The translations under genes were made by a program, and so were the position numbers. DNA of 46,589 nucleotides from assembly GCA_036897485.1 (NCBI GenBank), contig JAYMTF010000190.1, positions 1 to 46,589 on the forward strand, read 5' to 3'. Every line of letters begins with the position of its first letter. Positions within the stretch are counted from its first letter, which is position 1. Below the pieces are notes generated by a model. It had not been told where the DNA came from. It made no database searches and saw only the letters and a program-made list of their open reading frames with translations. This stretch comes from Pelargonium nanum. Lineage: Eukaryota; Streptophyta; Magnoliopsida; Geraniales; Geraniaceae. Of this stretch, positions 22,034-33,647 are shown piece by piece.

Positions 22034-23470
22034 CTTCACACTCTAGTGATCTCCTAGCATACCACTATACCTACATACATGAATCTCTAGACTTGCTTGT
22101 ACTTGATTCTCTAACTTGTGTCAACTATGTTTCTAGACAGCAATAAATTTGTTATTTAAGACCTCAGTTACGGACTCATCAACACATTCACTGTCTGAAT
22201 TTGCTTAACGAGTGTCTAAGGTAGATAAATCCTCAAAATCACTTACTGAACAATAAGCAATAATCCATAAATAAATAGAGTACAGAAAGCATGTAAAAAC
22301 ATACCTGAAATCCAATAAGTATACAAACAATTATGTTCCAATGATCCCAAAGATGTTTAGGTACCTCATTTTTCTATACCTGTTCGTTCGGAGCATTTTA
22401 ATAAGGTAAAGAAGTTGGATACATAACAATATGATATTGTCAATATCTCGTACATATATGAAACTAAATTGGAATGACAATTCTAAGTAGAGAGTTCATA
22501 TGAGTTGCTTTGGACATGATTGCTAAATTTCTTTGCGTAAACTATAATACTATAGTAGTAAAAAAGAATGACGACCGCCCAACTAATACCTAAATTGGAG
22601 GCTACTTTCATTAATCCCTTCAATATACAAATTATGTCTGTAGACTTTCTGAGCAAACCCCGTGACACATTCACTATTTGGTTTCCTCTCGTGGAAGAGC
22701 ACTTGCAGTGGCGCAACAATATTCTTGTGATGCGTCGTCAACAAGAAACTACTAGACTTGTACAATGTACACCATCTTTTGAAAATCATAGCTGCACAAA
22801 TTTCAAGTGTCACCAAACAGAACTGATATAGTAACTGACTCATATGTCAAACAATACAGTAATTACACTACATACACTCCAGTAATATTTAAGTAACTGA
22901 AGGCACAAAGACAGTTGCAATCATAGTTACCAGAAACCGCTACTTCAGTAGCAGTTCGCGATCCGGAACGGACGTTCCATAACATGAAACTTGACGTTCC
23001 AGTTGTTATAAGATTTCATTGAACAAAAGCTAATACTAATAATGCTACACATGTTATACTCCTATAGCTAGAGCTAGTGCACAAATAGAACTAAAAATCA
23101 ATGAATATGTATTGGTTAATTTATTTACTTTTTTAAGAAATACTATCATATATATTTGAAAAGAATGCTCCACGATCCGGGTAAACGTTTTTCGTTCTGA
23201 ACTAATGTTCCGAAGAAGTCTACCCTATCGTTCCACGTTCCTAGACCCCTAGCGTTTTGCATTCCACGTACCAAAGCATTCCACGATCGAGGTAACTATG
23301 GTTGTAACTTGTAATGCATCATAAGTCAGTGAACAAAAACTCATATCTTCCCTATAAACTTCTTTTGAGCAAAAGGGTTTAAGCAATAATAACGATCATC
23401 CACCCCACATTAAGGGTCGAGGAACACAGATGGACTCACGTGTAAGGATGTCAAATTGTTGCATATTTAA
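22034..23470. other. Spacer between the convergent PCC13-62-like and RWA genes
   Basis: This interval holds the 3' regions of both genes and a foldback element at 22914-23308 (separate entry). The short open frames near 22.5-22.8 kb occur on both strands, lack family features and are not supported. Confidence 0.5.
22914..23308. repeat. MITE-like element with terminal inverted repeats
   Basis: The left end GTTGCAATCATAGTTACC (22914-22931) pairs with the right end GGTAACTATGGTTGTAAC (23291-23308) at 15 of 18 positions. Inside are repeated phrases of the type CACGATCCGGG, ACGTTCC and TTCCACG. The length is about 395 bases with no ORF. The family is not identified. Confidence 0.6.
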
Positions 23471-26400
23471 TCAATTAGAGAAGAGAGGGGTTAGCCTTAC
23501 CAACAACTGAGGTAGTTTTAGGAATACAAACGACAAGAAGTACAAAGCACTCGAGATTCCTACTGCAATAATAAGGTTGTTGACAAGGCGCTTGTCATCT
23601 TTACTAGGCACAAATGCAATTTTCAATGTATTTGTCAGGTCAAAGAGTCTGTAGGAAATCTGCAAAGCAAGCAATAATTTGGTTTATGAGTTGCATAGAC
23701 GTTCTAAAACTTATAAAACTATAAATACTTGCCAACTTTACTTACTGCAAGATATATGGAAGTTGTAAGCATAAAATTCAACATTGGGTAGTCTGGGATC
23801 AGAGAGAGCAACAATTTCGGCTGACCATCTGGGACACCTGATCTGCAAGTCATAAAAAAACATGATAAGGAGACTTGTTTCAAAGTTTCTCTGCATGTAT
23901 AATGCCAATTTTCCCTTGCCCCAAGAAAAGAAAACTAGAATTTCATTGTTCTCCAAATATAAAGGGCAACTTCCAGTTACGGTTCAGATAAAATCCTCCA
24001 TAAGACCAGTAGTAAGATGACACAATGAGAAATGCGAGTTAATATCTACTAGTTTATCCACTATTTTGATGAAATCACGAGAGTCAGTAGCAAGCAAAGA
24101 GATTATAAACTTCACTGTACCTTAACCAGATATGGATTTGTGAGATGTAGGTCTCTAGTGTAATCTTTCCGAGCCATCTAAGGAAAAAAAATCAAAATTA
24201 AGAATTAAAATAGAAGTGAAAAGTAAATATATTGAAGCTGCATAAAAATTGAAGACCAGAGTGTAACAGCAGCATAACAAAATAAAGGTCACTTACGCAA
24301 AAAGGGTCAAAGTGTAGCTACGGAACTGTTGGGTGACATTCCGCAAACATATGTAGACACTGATGAAGAACCGATGACAAATGAGTAGCAAGAAAGCTTA
24401 AGTAGTTCAAAATGCAAGCATATTTTAAGAAAAGCATGCACATACGTTATGGGAATCCAGGAGGTATAAGGGTGGTATTTATTGTAGGTAATCTTGTCCA
24501 GCTTGTAGATGTACTCGAACCACAGATACCCTACCTATACATACATATGAACTTTTTGCATCAGAGTTGAAATTTAAGAAATAGGATATTTCTTTCAAAG
24601 AGCGAATGTTATAGATTATAATACCGATGAAGCTGCAAGCACAACAGCCATTTTGATTGATATTCTGTACTTCACTTCTGCTTCCTCTAGTTTCTCCATC
24701 CACCTTTCAACCTATTACCAATAATAGTTATTCAGTAGCTAACTCAAAAGAACAAACAACAAAGTCCTAGACCCACCACTCCGAGAAAAATTCACAAGAT
24801 TTCTCAAAACTTACAGTTGGATGATAGTAAGCATATATCATTCCAATTATCCATATGTAGCGATCAAGGCCTGACCGGAAATGCCACTCATGCAAGCGAG
24901 AAACATGTGCTTTTGCCGGATTTGGATCAGTGTAACCTGCAACATTTGAAGGATTTAGGCCAGTTGCCTGAGATCTCTTTACATGGAGAAATAAAAATCA
25001 GGCAAGTTACAAACCAAGAAGGAAAGTAAATGGGCTCCAAATAAACTCAAACACTCCAGGTATCTCCCATACTATGATGACCACCAAGAAGCAGGCAATG
25101 ATTTTTGCAGCCATGACTGATCCGATCTCATTATACTTGTTGAAAATACCAAGTGCTCCATAAACCATAAGAGTGAAAAGAGTGTGCATGGGACAAATGT
25201 AGTATAACATGTAACTGTTATTCAGGACAATGCAACAAAATATAACCAAGAAATTAAGCCGCCACATCATCTGCTCAACCAAAAAAAAAATCAGAGTTAT
25301 AAGCAGGTCAATTGTCAAGAGAACTCAGAGATACAATTTTGTGTTCTTATTATATTATGTACCTGAGCAAACCTTGCAAGGCTGAAATCTTTGCGGATGT
25401 AATAATACGAGAAATTACCAAATCCAGTCATCCATACATATGCAGCAATGAACATGCGGATCGCATTGTAGATCTCTGATGCAGCAAAGTAATGGTACAT
25501 CAAAAAGAGTACCTGTAGGATAGAATACAAGTAACAGCGACGATTATAGTGTGGCAATGTAAAAAAAGGCTTATGCTAAGCCCAAATCCAAAGCAGACCA
25601 TCCTAATATACTTTCAGGATGAAGAAGGAAAAATTAAAAAAAGGATAGCAGATACAAAATTTAAAGCATCACACACACAAGTAGAGGCAAACTATAAACA
25701 GGGTAAATGAACTTTGGCACGTGAATAAGTGGCTATACAAATGATATATGATCATGAAGCTTAGATGTGTAGCTTGACCAACCTGCATCCAACCTTTCCA
25801 CTCCTCAGTTTGATGCCTATTCAAATATTGTATACATTTCCCTGAGAATGGTGACTTATCACTATGTATCTTGAAAGAAGTTATTGCCGAAACTATGATG
25901 AGAAGGAAGTAGAGAAACCAGAAAAGATCCCGATTGTAACTCTGCAAAGACAGATGATTGCCAATAGAAAGAAATCAATAGCTGACAAATAAGATATTTA
26001 TGAACAATAAGTTAGTAATACTAAATTCAGAAAGGACCAGCACATCTTGGTTGAAGAAAGTAAATTTAACAAAGCATCTGAAAAAGCAGTAATAATTAAT
26101 TTTTCCCAAATAATTAAACCCAGCACTTTGAAGGGATGATTGCAGTAAATATTGCAACAAGAGACATAAATTAACAACTGATGCAAGTATATTCTTCTTG
26201 GTAACAAATTTATCATATATTTCAACCCAGCACTTTGAAGGGATGATTGCAGTAAGCTCAAAAATCCAGATAATTAGCATGATGGGCAGAATGTTTAACC
26301 CTTCAAGCTAAATATCCTTCTTAAATCTTTCTTAGTAATTTAATCTATAATTAAAGTTCTAACACACAAATCCAGAACTCACAGCAAATAGCTAGGTGTT

Positions 26401-28068
26401 TAAAGTGACGAGATAAAGTTAAATTACCTTATTTGATGAAGCAAAGAAATCTGTACGATCACATAAATAATAGTACGCTAAAAGAGCACCAAATTCGGAC
26501 CTGTACATGAGAAGAAATGAGAAAAAAAATTAAAATCAATATTGTATTCCAGGGAGGGGGGAGAATGATTACAGTTGAACTCATTGAGTAATTTACTTAC
26601 ATAGCTCTTAGGGTCAATCGATTTTCAATCAAGAAAGACTCCTCCATCAAAAAGAATCTGGACAATATAAGATAAGTAAGCGTGTAATCCTAAACAAACA
26701 TAAAACAATAATTACATCAAGAAGACCGAGACATATTCCTAGAAACCTTAGTATAGGAGATATGACAGATGAAGTCGGAGCTTTAGGAGAAGCTGACTGG
26801 AGAGCTCCACCCTCTAATAAAACTGCTCTGTCATCATCCTTGACTGCTCCGTTTCCCATATCAACCAAACTGATATCGGACAGCCTACTAGAAGATAGAG
26901 CAACTTGAGTAAGAGAGAAATAATAGAAGAAAGAAATTCATCAGAATACTTAAAAACAAAGAGTACTTGATGCTTATCAGTGTACAATAAGTTATGTTTC
27001 TTCTATGTCATCTTTTTCTACCAATAGGACTTTAACTCCTACTCCCTCCAACACAAAACGAGTGTCCACTTTCTAATTTTTGGTAAAATTAAGGATTAAT
27101 TAGCTAGAGTTGGACTTACTGGTTTGTGGTTTCTCTCTTGTATCCAGGTGCTCTTGTTCTAACAAACCCAAGGGATTCTAACTAACTTATTTGAGTTATA
27201 TTGTTGGTAATTCGTACCTAACTAACTAACCATAAAAGGAAATTGGACATTCATTTTGAGACAAACTTTAGAGGAAGTGGACACTCAATTAGGGATAGTG
27301 AGAGTATATGAATTTGACATAATATGATATGACACCATTGATCAATGCACATGTCTATGCTTACAAACAACTTAATAGCTACATACATCAGGGACCGAGA
27401 AGATTTATTTTGCTACATGGAAACAGATCTGTATTTGATAGAATTAAACAGGAATTCATGCTGTTAACTGAACTAAACAGGATCACTTCAATTCATAGTA
27501 ATTATGTCAATAGAAAGATAATTCACGACTTTACACTGTCAAAAAACTAAACCGTTTATTCTCAAACACGAATAGGCAATATAACATATACTTCAGAGTT
27601 CAAACAGTGAGCATATAGGGAGGCAGGCATTATTACAATCACAGACATGATATACAGTTATACATGCATTCCTACCTAAATACATAATGTATGCTAAGGA
27701 ATGAAACTCACGTTTTTGCCGGGATCGAATTTTTCCTGTACTCCAAGAACTCTGCGTAAATCCATCCCGCAATCACAGGGACTAGTCCAACCAGAAACGA
27801 CACCTGCAACCAGTAAATGTTCAGAATGAGCACAAAATCGTGCCGAAAGCTTATAAACAAAATTGATTCGCAGTTCGTGACCAAAAATCAAGCAAATCTA
27901 CCAAAAACATCACTGGAAACCTCCGAATTCAGCCCACGGCCGAGTTCACAAGAACCACAAATTGTAGAAGAGCAAGATCTGATGAACAAATATAGTTGCA
28001 AGGCACTGACAAGTCACAAGCAACGAAGTACATACCTGACCGGGAGTGATGGGGCTGAGGATCAACAT
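23471..28068 (-). CDS. RWA: REDUCED WALL ACETYLATION protein (polysaccharide O-acetylation)
   Basis: Fifteen exons on the - strand: 28068-28036, 27803-27712, 26884-26747, 26657-26601, 26500-26428, 25941-25783, 25512-25363, 25270-25015, 24936-24815, 24711-24625, 24534-24446, 24359-24297, 24177-24121, 23842-23746 and 23659-23471. They join in phase to 553 residues, close to Arabidopsis RWA2. RWA proteins are multi-pass Golgi membrane proteins of the Cas1p type, needed to supply acetyl groups for O-acetylation of xylan and other wall polysaccharides. Family landmarks are [78 protein letters not shown] and [19 protein letters not shown]. The start is the ATG before [10 protein letters not shown]; upstream in-frame codons are not ATG. 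The last exon may instead be spliced at GTAAGG near 23507, which would change the final residues. Which paralogue (RWA1-4) it is remains open. Confidence 0.95.
26117..26255. repeat. 32-bp exact direct duplication in RWA intron 5
   Basis: A 32-base sequence with the core CCCAGCACTTTGAAGGGATG occurs at 26117-26148 and again at 26224-26255. No mismatch was seen by eye. The copies are 107 bases apart in the intron between RWA exons 5 and 6. This suggests a recent local duplication. Confidence 0.8.
27040..27307. repeat. Stowaway-like MITE in RWA intron 2
   Basis: The left end is TACTCCCTCCAACACAAAA then CGAGTGTCCACTT. The right end is AAGTGGACACTCAATTAGGG then ATAGTGAGAGTA. The ends are imperfect inverted repeats of the CTCCCTCCGTCCC type, flanked by TA. 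The length of about 268 bases fits a Stowaway element. Confidence 0.65.
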
Positions 28069-28112
28069 TTCGAAGAGCACCGACACTTCAGAAGCGGCGA
28101 ATTGAAGAGCAT
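28062..28112 (-). other. Upstream ORF overlapping the RWA start codon
   Basis: In the RWA leader an ATG at 28112 opens a 16-codon frame that ends at a TGA located just inside the main ORF (28064-28062). The uORF and the main ORF therefore overlap by 7 bases in different frames. By eye it is the only upstream ATG between the TATA box and 28068. Confidence 0.6.
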
Positions 28113-28271
28113 TCCACGGTAACGGCCAAAAATGAGGGCGGGAGAACCAGATCTGATCGGAATCTGGTTCTGGTTCTAGCAATGAATGCGAGGGCAGCAG
28201 AGAGGAGAGGTCTATGCTTCTTCAACAACGAGTGTGGCGGTGAGGGACAAGGATCCACAGATATTTGCGTA

Positions 28272-28283
28272 TTTATATATATA
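28272..28283 (-). promoter_or_regulatory. TATA box of the RWA gene
   Basis: TATATATATAAA on the - strand lies about 205 bases before the RWA ATG. This implies a leader of about 175 bases containing pyrimidine-rich sequence and the short overlapping uORF. Confidence 0.6.
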
Positions 28284-29590
28284 AAAAATTAATGTGAATT
28301 GGTTGAAGAGAAGTGAAATATTAAGTACAGTATTTCATTATTATCACACAGAAGGCCGAAGAAAGAAGAAAGAGGAGAGAAAAATATATGTTTAAAAGAG
28401 AATTTGAGGTAATTTGGTTCAAAATCTTTTTCAAAACGTGACAACATAACTCATGTAGTTATCCGGTTAAGCGTGTCGTGCTTGTATTAAACTATGCAGT
28501 ACGATTTTTGAACGTGTGTTCGTGTTGGGTCATGCAGCACACGCACAATCTTCAGTATGACATGAGTATTTCATATTGGTGTGTTATTTTCTCCTACTCT
28601 CTTATTCAGTCCTCTAATTGGTCGGATTCATTCATTAAGTATCACCATTTTGTTGGAACGAGATTTAAAAATAACTTTTCGTCAAACTTCTTGTATCCAC
28701 TAGTGTCCTGTGAACTATGTGGTTGTGGTCGATAATAACTTGTATCACAAACAAGTCCTCGTGTGAAAACCTGATTTCTTCTCTGTCATCTTCATTAATC
28801 ACGAAAATAATTTGCTCATTCCTATTTCGCTTCATGCTTAACATCATACTGGTCACTAAGTATACTCATGTTCACGTCGAATTTTCCAAATATTGTCACA
28901 TAAATCCTCATTTCAACTATGATCACTCTCAATCTTTTTCTGGGTATCTATTCATGCAAAATAACGTTTCTCTCTACTAAAACTCCTTAAATGCTAAAAT
29001 ATGATCATTATATACAAATCACTACTCAAACGTTAGATGCAGTAAAGTGAACATACATTTTACTATTTATGTTTGCCTTTATAGTTGTCATTTCTCATTT
29101 ATCGTTATGCGGCGTAATTCTGTATTTTGATAATGGTATAAGAGCATCAACATCAAAGGAAATCAATTTGAATCCTATACGAATGTTTAGCAGAGCACAC
29201 ACCCGTGCCCCTTGTGATTCTCGATTCTCACCTGGCCAGAACCAGCACGGTCATGTTGCTTGGTGCACAATGCACGCCCGTGTCACAAAATGTAGTATTT
29301 CAACCGAAACCACTATGCAAACACGCAAGAGCACAACTTTTCCAACCTAAACACAACCTTGAATATGAAAGTCTACAAACTTGTTACAAACACATACCTC
29401 CTAAAACCACACTATGGTTTAACAGAAAACTTGTACAACCTAAAAATTGCTGCACCGTCATGTATATTGGAATCCATCGTTCAGCCATTTTCTCTCACTT
29501 TTTTTTTTCTTTCCTGATAGAGGTGATTGGTATAAGAAAACGAGATTGACCTATGCCACAATGGTCAGTCCAAGAAGGATCCTCACATCC
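28284..29590. other. Spacer between the RWA promoter and the acidic-protein gene
   Basis: The interval is AT-rich. A phrase of the GTGTCGTGC type (28465-28540) is related to the dispersed repeat seen in the carboxypeptidase introns. The rightmost part is the 3' UTR of the acidic-protein gene. No gene is supported. Confidence 0.45.
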
Positions 29591-32129
29591 CTATCTCTTG
29601 GATGGTCTCTCATCATCCTCTCCACTGTCATCATCGTCTGTATCTCCACCAAACCTTTTCCTCTTTCCCGGCACCTCAGCCTCATCATCATCATCATCCT
29701 CTTCACTGTCACTGCTGTCATCGGGGTCTGTATCTTCACCAAACCTTGATTCATCATCATATATGCTTCTCGTCTTTCCTGACACCTCAGCCTCATCATC
29801 ATCATCCTCCTCTCCACTGTCACTGCTGTCATCGGGGTCTGTATCTTCACCAAACCTTGATTCATCATCATATATGCTTTTCGTCTTTCCTGACACCTCA
29901 GCCTCATCATCATCATCTTCGTCAATCTCCTCATCTTCATCCTCGCCATTCTCCTCTGGTTCAAAATCACTGGCATCTTCTTCATCTTCAGCAGGTTTTA
30001 CTGGTTGGCACAGGTACTCAGTTCCCATATCCTCCTATATATTTGTTTACAGTTAGATGTGGAAAGAGTTTAGGATGAGCAAGAGGTCAAAGCAGAATGT
30101 AGGAAATTTAACGAGACAAGATGTCTAGAGATCAGAGCATGCATAAAACAAGAGGAGAATAGCCTGCAATCACACAGCATTCAAAACAAACTTTTGAAAC
30201 TCGTGCTCTTAATATCTTCAATTGATCTGTTCCAACTTCCTCTAAGCAATAAACACAAAACTATTATCATAATGTTTAAACATTTAGAATGTAAACCAGA
30301 CATTTCAATCCACTATGCATTCAAAGTTCAAAATTGAACTTGCTTGCAAGGTTTCTAGCAAAACAAAAAGACCCAAAGTAATAACAATTATATATTCAAA
30401 AACACAAAAACATAAATTGTGAAGAATCACCATCTAGTTGCTCAAGTGAATGACACTGGAAGGAAAACAAACACCATCAAATTAGACATTAACATAACAC
30501 AAACAGGTCCTCAAAGGGACACCCAAATGGTTCAAACATTGTGAGTTCAAATCCTATCAGATGGGTAGGGAGGGGAGATGAAAAAGGAGGAGAGGTATGT
30601 AGCTAAATATCCCATTGGACAATCCATTTCAGGCCAATAAACATGCATGCACACACACACACACACACAAAAAAAAAAAAAAACAATTAAATTCATATAG
30701 TTCTGTTTCCACATTCCAATCCAACATTTGCAAAACTACTTTAGAAGAACGCATAATTGAATTAGTATTACTTAAATTGTTATAAACAGATCTGACTTGA
30801 CTTAACCCACCAAGTTCTTTTCAAGAATAAGATTGTACTAAAAAAAATATGGGATATGAAAGAAAAAAACTATTGCTGCAGAAGATCTTCTAAGGAATAA
30901 TAATAAAAATAAAAAAGGAAGATGGAAGATACAAAATGACAAAAGGATAAGATATTGTAGGTGTCATCAACTTTTACCAAAATTTGAAAACAATGAACAA
31001 ATCTGTCGGTGTCACTTACCCAATAGTCAAACCTTTGCAAACAGTATGAATAAGCAAAATGGATAGTAACAATGTATTAATTGCCAGAGCCAGCAATAAG
31101 ATATGGAGTCAGTGATGGTCAACAGGCGTAACACAAAAATACTGTTAAAAAATTGTGACACTTCCACACACACACACACACATATATATAAGTAAAAAAA
31201 TGTTAATTATGCGTATGAGAGTTTGACATGTCACGAATTAACACTCATACCCGCCTTAATGAATTTGTGGGTGCAGAACACCCGCTCGGATCCAATTCGA
31301 ATGTGTCTTGGTTAAGGCTACTAGCTGAAATTTTGTGCACAAAGCACACATCCGAATCCATTTCCTTTGTGTATTTGCTAAGTCTCAGCCAACAACTCTT
31401 TGACTGAGACTTTTGCTTAAGACACAAGGAAATGAATCCACCACAATTTCAGACAAGGACTGGGAATAAACTTCAAGTCCTCAACTATAACTACATAACT
31501 ACATAATAATTTGTCATAAAAAATCTTGAGAAGATTTGATAAAATAATCAAAAGATTCGTAAGGTGCGCTGAAAAGAGTCAATTAACAAATAGAAGGCCT
31601 TAAATCTGTGAAACCCTACCTTCAAGCATATTTTACGCGAATCCATGATTAATAAGTGCACAATACATAAACAGAAAAAAGAATCTCAGCCAAGATTATT
31701 TTGTGTTAGATCTAAAATAGCTTTGACTTGTAAACGAAACAGATAATTCCACAAAGATAGAAGATCCGAAACGAAATATAATTGCACGAAAACAGCTACA
31801 ATCATAAGATAATAGTGTACGAAACTTTAAATTTGACCTAAGAAGAGCGTATACGAAGTTGAAGAACTTTTTACCTCTTCTTCACCGTCGTCGTCACTGT
31901 CGCCGTCACCATCCTCGGCACCGTCTTCTTCATCATCGACCTCGTCCTCGTCATCATTCACCGAATGAACTACAGGAGTACCAGGAGCTTGAAGAACCTC
32001 CTCCACATCGTCGCCTTCTTCTTTCTCCTCTGCTCCTTTTGCTCCATCGTTTGACACAAGCTTCTTGCCATTCACAGTCTTGAGTTCCTTCTCCACCTCG
32101 AGTTCTGCTAGTTCCTCCGTCGTCTTCAT
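29591..32129 (-). CDS. Asp/Glu-rich acidic protein with 37-residue tandem repeats
   Basis: Two exons, 32129-31875 and 30034-29591, join in phase 0 to 232 residues. The frame is open to 32177 but the first ATG is at 32129 (MKTTEELAELE). The first half is Glu/Asp-rich (VNDDEDEVDDEEDGAEDGD). Exon 2 starts EDMGTEYLCQPVKPAEDEED, a segment conserved in plant acidic nuclear proteins often annotated as spermine-binding-protein-like. It then has two near-identical 37-residue repeats built on EAEVSGKTKSIYDDESRFGE plus DTDPDDSSDS, and a shorter third copy (EVPGKRKRFGGDTDDDDSGE) ending DDERPSKR. SSDSEE-like sites suit casein kinase 2. A histone- or protein-chaperone role is only a guess from composition. 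Low complexity makes family assignment weak, but the intact phase join and the splice sites support a real gene. Confidence 0.8.
29672..29930 (-). repeat. In-frame 111-bp tandem repeat (coding)
   Basis: The block starting CACCTCAGCCTCATCATC on the + strand occurs at 29672, 29783 and 29894, exactly 111 bases (37 codons) apart. The units starting at 29672 and 29783 are almost identical at the DNA level, including third positions. The spacing keeps the reading frame of the acidic protein. Confidence 0.85.
30649..30669. repeat. (CA)n microsatellite
   Basis: This is a run of about ten CA units followed by an A-rich run, in the intron of the acidic-protein gene. A second CA/TA run lies at 31164-31190. 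Confidence 0.8.
31239..31439. repeat. Dispersed repeat family, copy B, with a foldback
   Basis: The segment 31239-31311 (CTCATACCCGCC, GAATTTGTGGGTGCAGAACA, CCCGCTCGGATCCA) matches the copies at 20478 and 41.1 kb in order and wording. It is followed by an inverted pair: 31353-31389 (CCATTTCCTTTGTGT, AAGTCTCAGCC) against 31402-31439 (GACTGAGACTT, ACACAAGGAAATG). It lies in the intron of the acidic-protein gene. Confidence 0.55.
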
Positions 32130-33483
32130 TTCCGGGAGCTCGCAACTTTCTCGAGAAATGCTTGAATTTTCCGGCACAAGAAAATGAAAAGTAGAATCAA
32201 AATCGGTAAGTTGGGGAACAGAGGAGGAGGAGAGGGAAGACAGTAGTTTTTCCGTTCGTTATACCAGCATCTCCGCTAACCTGATCTTGGCCGTTGAATA
32301 GAGGGATTACACGGATAGGTGACATGGCACTAGATCGGACGGCTATCGTGAGAGAATATGTAGCTTTGTGTTTATAGGGTGTTTGCGACGCTCAATACTG
32401 TTCTCATTAGCGGTTTGTCAAATGAAACGACACTGTCGAGGAGTGTAGGGCCTTAGATCCTCCCTTGTTGTTATTTACCTCGCAATATGGCCCTTGGCTC
32501 AAAACAGGCGGACACAAAAAACGCACGTGTATTTAACGGTCTATTTCTTGTCAAATTTAATTTGTCTCGACACACAACCCAATATATGATCAACAAAAGA
32601 ATAATATGGAAAAAAAACGTGTGATTTTTTTTACCCTACTCATATTAACTCATGGGTAGGGTTGATAGTTTTGGACATAACATGTGATACAACAAGAGAA
32701 TGATAGGAATTCAAATTGGTTTACATTCAGCTTAACCGAGTTCATGTTAGGTAAGGGTTAAGTTACACTACCCATTTGACTAAACCGGTCATATACATGC
32801 CATTGACCTACCCAAATTTTGAACATCTCGTTTAAAAATGATCATATAAATCAAATGGGTCAAATATAAATTAATATATCACAAAGGTCGTGTTTGTGTC
32901 GTGAAATTCAATCCGATAAATATTGGGTCGGATTCAAATTGACTAATTTAACAGAATACCAAAATTTTCAACACCACTTGTGGACACAAATTTTCACCCC
33001 TACCCACAAAGTATACTTGAATTTCACATCGAAAAGAGTTCATCTGAATCCTATGGGAAGCAAGTTTGTTTGGTTTCAAATTGCAAGTTGAATTTTACAT
33101 ATGAAATGTACCCGCTTTTCAGAACCCAAAATGGGCCGGATCTATTTTTGTCTTATCCGAATCTAAAAAGAATCGCTTTAAGTTTTGAGTGCCCACGAAC
33201 TCATATAGAAATTACATGCCAATTGCCATAACTTGCTATTTAGGCTGGAAAATATAGAGTTGGACCAGTTTGGCAACCCATTAAGGGAAGTTTTAGGTTT
33301 AGCCCGACCCAAATGTCCATTTTCTTGCTGTAAACATCTGGTGTGAATGTATGTCAAATCCTACCAAAACTCAATACTCAATACAAATCAAAACACTCCA
33401 TAATAATATCAAAAATGTGAAATGTGAAAATTTTGGGTCAATACTCAATTCCTTCTTGCTCCAACATTGGGCACGTGTGATCT
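32130..33483. other. Promoter of the acidic-protein gene and repeat-like spacer
   Basis: The region just left of 32350 should hold the leader and promoter of the - strand acidic gene; I see no clear TATA box. From about 32640 to 33240 the sequence resembles degenerate dispersed-repeat DNA (phrases such as TTTGTGTCGTG and many short open frames without family features). No gene is supported. Confidence 0.4.
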
Positions 33484-33492
33484 TTATATAAA
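33484..33492 (+). promoter_or_regulatory. TATA box of the small membrane-protein gene
   Basis: TTATATAAA lies about 160 bases upstream of the ATG at 33648. A CT-rich leader (TTCTCTCTTTCTCTG, 33601-33615) comes between. Confidence 0.5.
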
Positions 33493-33647
33493 CTAAATTA
33501 CTAAAATGACGTACCAAATTAAAAGTCCCTTTTAAAAGAAAAATCCTCAAACAAAAAATATCCATTCATAATTATTCTTTAAAACCCAACAATCAATAAA
33601 TTCTCTCTTTCTCTGTGAGATGCTACAATTCTCCGACGCTAAATAAG

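Noticed and set aside
22483..22843. Overlapping frames on both strands
   Set aside because: AT-rich spacer; frames on both strands are similar in length and lack features.
28069..28182. N-terminal extension of RWA (LEPEPDSDQIW...)
   Set aside because: The extension opens at TTG and has no ATG; the RWA family starts just before PITPGQ.
29553..30078. Ser/His-rich frames opposite the acidic protein
   Set aside because: They are shadows of the GAT/GAA repeats of the real - strand exon; low complexity only.
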